In this document: piece after piece, positions 1-6,780 of the stretch
Numbering within the stretch: the first letter of the stretch is position 1
Layout of the letters: each line of letters begins with the position of its first letter
Assembly (NCBI GenBank): GCA_947627085.1
Contig: CANQUO010000008.1
Coordinates: 1-20,881 of the forward strand
Source: an uncultured Oscillospiraceae bacterium
GTDB lineage: Bacteria > Bacillota > Clostridia > Oscillospirales > Oscillospiraceae
Direction: 5' to 3'
Length of the DNA: 20,881 nt
Position numbers and translations under genes: made by a program
Notes under the pieces: model-generated
What the model saw: the letters and a program-made list of their open reading frames with translations, nothing else
What the model was told of the DNA's origin: nothing
Databases searched by the model: none

Positions 1-4
1 CGGA

Positions 5-36
5 GAAACGGCATAGCCCAAAAGCTACGCCGTTTC
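5..36 (-). terminator. Hairpin downstream of the GH51 gene, possible operon end
   Basis: On the minus strand GAAACGGCGTAGC (36-24) pairs with GCTATGCCGTTTC (17-5) along 13 bases with one G-T pair, around a 6-base loop. It begins 58 bases after the GH51 stop. The flanking bases show no clear T run before the window ends, so a terminator role is only possible. The remaining bases 37-94 hold nothing I recognise. Confidence 0.4.
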
Positions 37-94
37 CCGAAAACAATCTTATGCTGTTTTATGAGTGCCGCTCTGAGGTCCGTGTCTTTTTTCT

Positions 95-1597
95 TTAGAT
101 TTTTTTGAAGCGGAGCATGTTCCAGCTCTTGTGGTTTAAATTCGCTGTGAGGAAGCCGTCGTCGAGCGTTGAAAAATCGACCTTTTTCGGCGATATCCTG
201 CCCGGGTCGGACTCGGTGTTCACGGCGTGGGGGTCCTCGTCGTGGAGGGTAACGTGCTCGACAAGCTCAAGGTCCCCAAAACCGCGAAGGTCCGCATTCA
301 GGCTCAGGTCCTCGGTGAGATCGTGATTTACGGCGAATATCGTGAGCTCCCCGGTCTCCTCGTTATTTACCGCCACGGCGTCAAGGCAGGGCACGCCGCC
401 GTGCTGGCGCGTCTCAACGACGGGGGCGCTGACAATGGTCTGAAGGGCTGTGCCACGGCCGTATTTGCGGGTGTAGAGGTAGGGGTAGTATATCGTCTGC
501 CGCCATGCGCCGGTGTCGGAGGTCATGATTGGCGCTATGACGTTCACAAGCTGGGCAAGGCAGGCGATCTTCACCCGGTCGGCGTGGCGAAGGAGGGTTA
601 TCAGCATACTGCCCACTAAAAGCGCGTCCTGGAAGTCGTACACGTCCTCCAGCTGGTGGGGGGCCCGGGACCAGCGGGGGAGCTTTTTGTCCTGCTCATT
701 GGAGTGGTACCAGACGTTCCACTCGTCAAAGGAGATATTTATCGTCTTTTTGCTGTGCCTGCGGGCCTTGACGTAGTCGCAGATGTTGGCGACGTCGGTT
801 ATGAACATGTCCATATCGGCGGCGTTGGCCAGAAAGGAGGCGCTGTCTCCCTCGGCATCGCCGTAATAGCGGTGCATGGATATATAGTCCACGTTGTCGT
901 AGCACTCGCCTAAGACCGTGGCCTCCCAGTCCCCGAAGGTTGGCATGTAGGGGCCGGAGCTACCGCATGACACAAGCTCGATGGATGGGTCCAGGTCCCG
1001 CATGGCCTTGGCGGTCTCGTTGGCAAGCCTTCCGTACTCCAGGGCGGTCTTGTGGCCTGTCTGCCAGGGGCCGTCCATCTCGTTGCCAAGACACCAGAGC
1101 TTGAAATCATGGGGAGCGTCATACCCGTGACCGCGGCGAAGGTCGCTTAAGTACGTGCCGCCCGGAAGATTGCAGTACTCCAGAAGCTCCACTGCCTCGG
1201 AAACTCCACGGGTGCCCAGGTTCACGGCCATCATAACGTCGGTACCGGCCTTTTTGGCCCAGTCGGAAAACTCGTTAAGGCCGACCTCGTTAGTCTCAAT
1301 GACGCTCCAGGCAAGGTCGACCCTGCGGGGTCTTTTCTCCCTCGGGCCCACGCCGTCCTCCCACTTATAGCCGGAGACGAAGTTGCCGCCGGGGTAGCGG
1401 ACCACGGGGACTTCAAGCTCGCGGACAAGCTTTAAGGTGTCACGCCTAAAGCCCTGTTCGTCGGCGAAGGGGCTTTTGGGGTCGTAGATGCCGCCGTAGA
1501 CCGCACGGCCCAGGTGCTCGATGAAGGAGCCGTAGATACGGCGGTCGATGGTGCTTATCTTGAAGTCGGGGGCTATTGTTATTTTAGCGTTTTTCAT
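95..1597 (-). CDS. Alpha-L-arabinofuranosidase, GH51
   Basis: Removes terminal alpha-L-arabinofuranose. 500 residues, the normal intracellular GH51 size. N-terminal IYGSFIEHLGRAVYGGIYDP (21-40) and VVRYPGGNFVSGYKWEDG (65-82) are hallmarks. Acid/base Glu173 in WCLGNEMDGPWQ and nucleophile Glu292 in ISFDEWNVWY match the Geobacillus enzyme (175 and 294) to within two residues. C-terminal beta-sandwich with FAVNHDLTEDL. No signal peptide, so it works on imported arabino-oligosaccharides. The start at 1597 is chosen over an upstream ATG (1657, inside the isomerase gene) because GAGG lies 8 bases before it and GH51 proteins begin here. It is the last gene seen; a hairpin follows downstream. Confidence 0.95.
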   Translation of the reverse strand: MKNAKITIAPDFKISTIDRRIYGSFIEHLGRAVYGGIYDPKSPFADEQGFRRDTLKLVRELEVPVVRYPGGNFVSGYKWEDGVGPREKRPRRVDLAWSVIETNEVGLNEFSDWAKKAGTDVMMAVNLGTRGVSEAVELLEYCNLPGGTYLSDLRRGHGYDAPHDFKLWCLGNEMDGPWQTGHKTALEYGRLANETAKAMRDLDPSIELVSCGSSGPYMPTFGDWEATVLGECYDNVDYISMHRYYGDAEGDSASFLANAADMDMFITDVANICDYVKARRHSKKTINISFDEWNVWYHSNEQDKKLPRWSRAPHQLEDVYDFQDALLVGSMLITLLRHADRVKIACLAQLVNVIAPIMTSDTGAWRQTIYYPYLYTRKYGRGTALQTIVSAPVVETRQHGGVPCLDAVAVNNEETGELTIFAVNHDLTEDLSLNADLRGFGDLELVEHVTLHDEDPHAVNTESDPGRISPKKVDFSTLDDGFLTANLNHKSWNMLRFKKI

Positions 1598-1605
1598 ATG
1601 TCGCG

Positions 1606-1609
1606 CCTC
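1606..1609 (-). promoter_or_regulatory. Ribosome binding site of the GH51 gene
   Basis: GAGG on the minus strand, 8 bases before the ATG at 1597 and overlapping the stop of the isomerase gene. It supports the shorter start. Confidence 0.5.
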
Positions 1610-2294
1610 ACTTCGCCTCGGGGTATTCGTTGCATAAAAGCCTGTACGGGGGCTCATCCTCCTCTATGGCGGGGAAGCGGCCCACCGGGGGCTCAAAGCG
1701 GTTATCGGTGTTGTCGTCGTTGCACTGGCTGACCTCGCCCAAGAGCACCGGGCCCGTGCCCTCCTCCACCGTAAAGTCGTGATAGAGGCGCTGTTGTATG
1801 TGGATGCTCTCGCCGGGGGTGAGGCGGACCTGGGTCCCGGCAGGGACGGTGTAGGTCCGGCCGTCGGTGTGGACGGCGACGGGGCTTTCATAGTCTATTT
1901 GCTCGTCGGGGAGGCTGTTGTAGACGCGAATAAGCACGTTGCCGCCGCCCCGGTTGATGATGTCCTCGGTCTTGTACCAGTGGAAGTGGTTGGGAGCGTA
2001 CTGGCCCTCCTTGAGGTAGAGGAGCTTTTCGGCGTAGACCTTGGGGTATTTGTCCGCCATGGCCCGGTTGCCGTTGCGGATGGTTATCAGGGAAAAGCCG
2101 AATTTGTCAAAGTCGCCCTTGCCGTAGTCGGTGATGTCCCAGCCCAGCATACAGTCGCGTATCTCGTCGTACTCGTGGCCCATGTTCTCCCACTGCTCCG
2201 GCGTAAAATCGCAGAAGGGTGGGAGGCAGAACCGGTGCTCCCGGCACATGTTCTCCATCTCACGAAGGGCGCGGTTTATCTCGGAACGCTTCAT
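1608..2294 (-). CDS. D-lyxose ketol-isomerase (may act on D-mannose)
   Basis: Cupin-fold sugar isomerase interconverting D-lyxose and D-xylulose; family members also convert D-mannose to D-fructose. 228 residues, the length of the longer enterobacterial-type enzyme. The metal site is visible as NHFHWYKTED (102-111) with His103, His105 and Glu110, and His172 in RLYHDFT. Cytoplasmic. GGAGG lies 7 bases before the ATG. Its position between a beta-galactosidase and an arabinofuranosidase, with an alpha-mannosidase upstream in the same run of genes, suggests that liberated mannose could be its in vivo substrate. That is inference; a role in pentose metabolism beside the arabinofuranosidase is equally possible. 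The GH51 gene starts 10 bases downstream. Confidence 0.9.
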   Translation of the reverse strand: MKRSEINRALREMENMCREHRFCLPPFCDFTPEQWENMGHEYDEIRDCMLGWDITDYGKGDFDKFGFSLITIRNGNRAMADKYPKVYAEKLLYLKEGQYAPNHFHWYKTEDIINRGGGNVLIRVYNSLPDEQIDYESPVAVHTDGRTYTVPAGTQVRLTPGESIHIQQRLYHDFTVEEGTGPVLLGEVSQCNDDNTDNRFEPPVGRFPAIEEDEPPYRLLCNEYPEAK

Positions 2295-2307
2295 ATGGTA
2301 TCCTCCT

Positions 2308-5136
2308 TTATTTTCTCTCCGGGCTCACGGTGAAGGCAAAGCTGATGGCTTTTTCGCCGAGCCTGTACCGCTCCTCCAAATCCGGCCCGCAGGAGTTGGA
2401 GCCCAGGCCCGAGACCTTGTAGTCAAGGCGAAGGTGGGTAAGGCCGTCGGAGACAAGCTCGTCGGTGTGCTCGGCTTTCAAAAGCGACGCGGTGGAGTAG
2501 CGGGAGACGCTGAACTCAAGCTCCGTGTCCGCCGTAAAGCGGAGCTTACCGATTTTGAGCATACGGGCGCCCGTGTGGTTGCCGTGCTCTTGGGGGCGCA
2601 CGTAGGGCACGTACTCCTTTTCCGCCGTGCTGTGGTAAAGGCCGGGAGCACCGGCGTGGCACATATCCCGGTAGCTCTCACAGGGCCCCAGGCCGTAGTA
2701 GTCAAATTCGCCGTGGCCGCCGGGAAGAGGTATCTCCCAGCCGAAGCGGGGAAGCCATATGGCGTCCGGGCGGACGTTGCCCTCCAGCTCGTGGCGGATG
2801 GTCCCGTCCTCCCCCACCGCAAGGCGAACGGTATATTTTATGGCGGGGGTCCGGGAGATACCGGCCAGGGAGCCGTGAAGGACGATGAGGCCGTTATCGA
2901 TGCCGCAATCGTAAATCTTCATGAAGGACTTATCCAGATTTTCGCCCCGCCACTCATCTAAATGCTGCCAACGGACGCGGATATTCCTGTCGTTGTCCGT
3001 GGGGGCCCGGAAGGCGGTGAGCTCCGGCCTTCCGGCCAGCTGTTCCTCCCCGTCCACCGTAAGGCTGGTGAATACGCCGTAGTGCTTTGAAAAGACATAC
3101 TCAAAGCCCTCGCCGCTGGCCACTATCTCGTCTTCCGTCTCCGTGAGCTTGGCAAGGGGCGCGGATGCCGGCTTTTCAATTATTCGGTCAAGCTCATGGA
3201 AGGTGTGGGCCACGGTCCTGCCGTCCCGAGTAAGCTCGCACTTGAGCACCGCGCCGTAGCGGCACTTGGCGGGGGGATAGTCGAACCCGATGTCCATCTC
3301 CCGGTGGGGCGGGATGTCAAGGACGGCGGTATCACCGGCCACGACCTGGCCGTCCACCTCGATACACCAGTCAAACGTGTACTCGTTTAGATTTGTGAAA
3401 TCAAGCCTGTTGCGCACGGTGAGCTTATCGCCGTGGAGGTAGGTCCGCATAGGCTGGTAGGCGGCCTTTATCTCCAGTGAGCCGGCCTTGAGAGAGCGGT
3501 TTGCGAACACCATGCCGTCACAGCAGAAGTTGCCGTCGTGGGTGAGCTCCCCGGGGAAGTCCCCGCCGTAGCGCTGGACGCCGTTTTCGGTGACCACGTG
3601 GTCGGCCCACTCCCAGACGCACCCGCCGGCGAGCTTGGGGTAGCGGTCAAAAAGCTCGTTGTAGTCCCACACGTCCCCGGGCCCGTTGCCCATGGCGTGG
3701 GAGTATTCGCACAGGAACACGGGCATGTCGATGTCGTCCCGGAGGGCGAACTCCTCCATCTCCTCAATGGAGGAATACATGCGGGAGTAGACGTCGGTGT
3801 TGTGAAATTCGCCCTTGCGGCAGGCGTCCTCGGCGTGTAAAAGCCGGGTGGCGTCCCGCTTTTTAGTCTGCCTTATCATGGCCAGGTGGTTACAGCCGTG
3901 GCCGCTCTCGTTGCCGGTGGACCACATTATGACGGAGGGTGAATTTTTGAAAACCTCCACCATCCTCTCCATGCGCTCCAAATGCTCGTGTCTCCAGAGC
4001 TCCTGGGTGCAGGGCCAGTCGTTGGATTCCACGTCGTAGTGATATTCCACGTTGGGCAGGCGGCGAATGAAGCCGTGGGTCTCAATATCCGTCTCGCATA
4101 TGACGTAAAGGCCCAGCTCGTCGCACAACTCGATGAACCGGGGCGTGGGGGGATAGTGGGAGGTGCGCACACAGTTTATGTTGAGCTCCTTCATGAGCTC
4201 CAGGTCCCGGCGAAGCTCCGCGTCCGACTGGCACCAGCCGCGATGGGCGCTGGTGTCGTGGTGGTTCACGCCGTGGAGCTTCACGGGGACGCCGTTTATA
4301 CATAGCTCGTATTTGTCCGAGACGCTGACCTTCCGAAGGCCGGTTTTGAAGGCGAGGACCTCTCCCCCGCGCTCAAGCTCCACGGTGTAGAGATGCGGCT
4401 TCTCAGCGTTCCATAAAACGGGGTTTTCCGGGGTAAAGGTGAGACAGTCGGACATCTCCCCCTCAAAAAGCGTCTCCTCACCGTCCGATATCCTTACATT
4501 CGCATTGCCCTCAAGGCGGATGGTCACGCTCTTGTCGTCAGGGAGCATTTCAACGTCGGTGATGTGCCCCTCCGGGCGCTGAAGGATATAGGTGTCCCGG
4601 AAGATGCCGTTATAGCGGAAAGCGTCCTGGTCCTCAAGGTAGCTCCCACAGCACCATTTAAGGACCCGGACCTCAAGGGAGTTTGCGCCCTGCCTTACGG
4701 CGCCCGTTATGTCAAATTCCGCCTGGAGGTGACTACCCTGGGTAAAGCCAATGTATTCGTCATTCACATAGACGAAAGCGCAGGTGGCCACGCCCTCAAG
4801 GACGAAGTAGACCCTTCCCCACTTGCTTTTGAGCTCAAAGTCCCGGTGATAGACCCCGCAGGGGTTGTCGTCGGGCACATATGGCGGGTCACAGGGATAG
4901 GGATAGTTCACATTTGTGTAGTTGGGGTTGCCGTAGCCGTGGAGCTGCCAGCAGGAGGGCACCGGGAGCTTGTCCCAGCGCTCTACCTTCTCGGGCACGT
5001 CGATATCCCGCTCAAAATAGGCAAAGTCCCACTCCCCGTTTAAAAGCGTATACTCGCTGACGCCGCCGGGGATATAGAAGCTGCGGGGCTCACAACGGTT
5101 TTCCGAGGTCGCCCGGGGGTTTTCATATCTTCTCAA
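2308..5136 (-). CDS. Beta-galactosidase, GH2 (LacZ-type)
   Basis: Hydrolyses terminal beta-D-galactosides. 942 residues, slightly shorter than E. coli LacZ (1023). N-terminal jelly-roll domain with GEWDFAYF and NPNYTNVNYPYPCDPPYVP (70-88); the Ig-like domains; TIM barrel with KLHGVNHHDTSAHRG (286-300) and RTSHYPPTPRF (324-334); acid/base Glu410 in MWSTGNESGHG; nucleophile Glu477 in FLCEYSHAMGNGPG. The C-terminal small-chain domain includes FDYYGLGPCESYRDM. No signal peptide. Initiates at TTG, supported by GGAGG 7 bases upstream. The D-lyxose isomerase gene starts 13 bases after its stop. The natural galactoside is unknown; plant galactan, arabinogalactan or glycolipid side chains fit the neighbours better than lactose. 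Confidence 0.94.
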   Translation of the reverse strand: MRRYENPRATSENRCEPRSFYIPGGVSEYTLLNGEWDFAYFERDIDVPEKVERWDKLPVPSCWQLHGYGNPNYTNVNYPYPCDPPYVPDDNPCGVYHRDFELKSKWGRVYFVLEGVATCAFVYVNDEYIGFTQGSHLQAEFDITGAVRQGANSLEVRVLKWCCGSYLEDQDAFRYNGIFRDTYILQRPEGHITDVEMLPDDKSVTIRLEGNANVRISDGEETLFEGEMSDCLTFTPENPVLWNAEKPHLYTVELERGGEVLAFKTGLRKVSVSDKYELCINGVPVKLHGVNHHDTSAHRGWCQSDAELRRDLELMKELNINCVRTSHYPPTPRFIELCDELGLYVICETDIETHGFIRRLPNVEYHYDVESNDWPCTQELWRHEHLERMERMVEVFKNSPSVIMWSTGNESGHGCNHLAMIRQTKKRDATRLLHAEDACRKGEFHNTDVYSRMYSSIEEMEEFALRDDIDMPVFLCEYSHAMGNGPGDVWDYNELFDRYPKLAGGCVWEWADHVVTENGVQRYGGDFPGELTHDGNFCCDGMVFANRSLKAGSLEIKAAYQPMRTYLHGDKLTVRNRLDFTNLNEYTFDWCIEVDGQVVAGDTAVLDIPPHREMDIGFDYPPAKCRYGAVLKCELTRDGRTVAHTFHELDRIIEKPASAPLAKLTETEDEIVASGEGFEYVFSKHYGVFTSLTVDGEEQLAGRPELTAFRAPTDNDRNIRVRWQHLDEWRGENLDKSFMKIYDCGIDNGLIVLHGSLAGISRTPAIKYTVRLAVGEDGTIRHELEGNVRPDAIWLPRFGWEIPLPGGHGEFDYYGLGPCESYRDMCHAGAPGLYHSTAEKEYVPYVRPQEHGNHTGARMLKIGKLRFTADTELEFSVSRYSTASLLKAEHTDELVSDGLTHLRLDYKVSGLGSNSCGPDLEERYRLGEKAISFAFTVSPERK

Positions 5137-5143
5137 TGCTATT

Positions 5144-5148
5144 CCTCC
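5144..5148 (-). promoter_or_regulatory. Ribosome binding site for a TTG start
   Basis: GGAGG on the minus strand, 7 bases before TTG at 5136-5134. The nearest ATG (5126-5124) is out of frame, so the beta-galactosidase very probably begins with TTG. Confidence 0.7.
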
Positions 5149-6780
5149 TCAAACTCGTATCGATATTACGCGCTCTATCGGCGTGTAGTCCGTGAGATAC
5201 ACCGTGGCCGCGCCCGGCGTCTTGGTCTCGCTGTCCTCCTTGCCCTCGGTGAAGTGATGTAAACCGAAAGCGGGACCCACCTCCATGGAGGAGGCGGGAT
5301 TGGAGACGGTGAAAAACGAATCTCTCAAAACCAGGACCTCGTCCCCACGGACGGGCATGGTCATGTGATCGTTTGATATCCGGTCGATGCCGCCGAAGGC
5401 AAGCTCCACTCTCCATGGCGCGCCGGCGACGCCGGTGGCGCGTATTTTAAGGTCTATGCCCCTCTCCGCCTCGCTTACGGACACGTCTATATCCATGTTG
5501 GGGCCGTGCTTTTTCCTTCTGGAGGCGTTGTCCATTTTCCACCAGTCGGAGGTGGCGGGCTTTTCCTCGAAGGGCAGGTAGTACCAGCCCTCCATGGTCT
5601 CGTGGAGGTGAAAAGCCCCGTCCCGGTCCTCCATGGTCGACGCCTTGAAGGCCCGGTGCTCGCAGAAGCTGCCGCCGATTTTGACGGCCAGCCGGATACT
5701 TCCGTTGTTGACGTAGAGGAAATTCGATTTATCCCGCATGACGGTGTAGGTCCAGTCGCCTCTCCGCACTCTGGCTATGCCGGAGTCGGGGTAAAAGGCC
5801 CGGTAGCTTTCCGGGGTGGAACATTCAGAGTGCTCCACATCGATAAGCTCCGGCTTCAGCATATACTGCATGAGGAAATTGGGGGCCAGAAGGCGCTTTT
5901 CGTCGACAATTTTGAATATGTAGTTTGCCATCGAGAGAAATTCGGATATATCGTATTTCGCCCCGAGGTAGAGGTATGCCCAGTAGTAGCCGTCGGGGTA
6001 GACCAGCCGGTCCTTGTCAAACCGGGTGGAGTTGGCGGTAAAGACGCTCCCGTCGGGCTCCCAGTAGGTCAGCATCATTTTGAGATTTCGTATGACGTGC
6101 TGTTCAAAGGATGGGTCTGAAAGGGCCTCGGCCAGCAGGAGCATGGCGTCGTTATTTACGCCGTTATAGTTCCCGGCGCTTTTTTCGGAGTACTCGCCGT
6201 CCGAGTTACAGTCTATGCCCTCGTTTAAATATACCCGCGCGGCGGCGAGAAGGTCCTCCTCCCCGTATATTTTCCCGCAGGCGGAGAGTATTGAGGCGAT
6301 GGCCCACCGGTGGTTGGGGGTGTGAAAGCCGCCCTCCAATAGTCCCCTGCCTCCCCGGTGTATGATGGCGTCCAGCTTTTCAAACAGCTTCCGCTCGCCC
6401 TCCGCGCGCTTCTCAAGCCCCGCCAGATACTGCCTTGCGGGGAGGATTATGCCCACGCAGAAGGCCGTGTCCGGGGCGGAGAGGAAGTTGCAGGTTATGT
6501 AGTCGAATAGGCCGTTCTCGTGCTGGGTGGAGGCCACGTAATCAAGGGCCGTCAGCATGGAGTTGAGGAGCCCTTCGTCGTGGTAAAGGCGGGAGTCCCG
6601 GTTTAAGTATACCGCGGACATGTCCGCGACGCAATACAAAGTGTGTTTTTGCATATATACGCCGTCGGGCATCACCATGGCACCGTACCAGGGGCTGTGG
6701 ATGTCGGTATTTTGCTTTTTAAGCTCGCTTTCCGCCCGAAGCTCGGTATCGCGGAGCATGCGCTCATAGTGCTGTCTCAT
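5149..6780 (-). CDS. Predicted alpha/alpha-toroid protein, heparinase II/III or alginate-lyase-like
   Basis: 543 residues without a signal peptide. I do not recognise the exact family. The first 300 residues look like the helical toroid of polysaccharide lyases: GGFHTPNHRWAIASILSACG (150-169) with Asn156, His157 and Arg158, then DGEYSEKSAGNYNGVNNDAM (194-213) with Tyr205, resembling the Asn/His/Tyr active-site stretches of heparinase II/III-type lyases. The rest is beta-rich, including SGIARVRRGDWTYTVMRD (333-350) and FLYVNNGSIRLAVKIGG (354-370), similar to the beta-sandwich domain of those lyases. If a lyase, it would create the unsaturated ends that the GH105 enzyme removes. It could instead be a hydrolase or inactive relative. 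The start overlaps the mannosidase stop (ATGA), with GGAGG upstream; the GH2 gene follows after 12 bases. Confidence 0.6.
   Translation of the reverse strand: MRQHYERMLRDTELRAESELKKQNTDIHSPWYGAMVMPDGVYMQKHTLYCVADMSAVYLNRDSRLYHDEGLLNSMLTALDYVASTQHENGLFDYITCNFLSAPDTAFCVGIILPARQYLAGLEKRAEGERKLFEKLDAIIHRGGRGLLEGGFHTPNHRWAIASILSACGKIYGEEDLLAAARVYLNEGIDCNSDGEYSEKSAGNYNGVNNDAMLLLAEALSDPSFEQHVIRNLKMMLTYWEPDGSVFTANSTRFDKDRLVYPDGYYWAYLYLGAKYDISEFLSMANYIFKIVDEKRLLAPNFLMQYMLKPELIDVEHSECSTPESYRAFYPDSGIARVRRGDWTYTVMRDKSNFLYVNNGSIRLAVKIGGSFCEHRAFKASTMEDRDGAFHLHETMEGWYYLPFEEKPATSDWWKMDNASRRKKHGPNMDIDVSVSEAERGIDLKIRATGVAGAPWRVELAFGGIDRISNDHMTMPVRGDEVLVLRDSFFTVSNPASSMEVGPAFGLHHFTEGKEDSETKTPGAATVYLTDYTPIERVISIRV

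Noticed and set aside
1598..1657. 20-residue extension of the GH51 protein
   Set aside because: It lies inside the isomerase gene; the shorter start matches family N-termini and has GAGG upstream.
2131..2961. Plus-strand open frame of 276 codons opposite the GH2 and isomerase genes
   Set aside because: Antisense to two confident genes, with no family resemblance.
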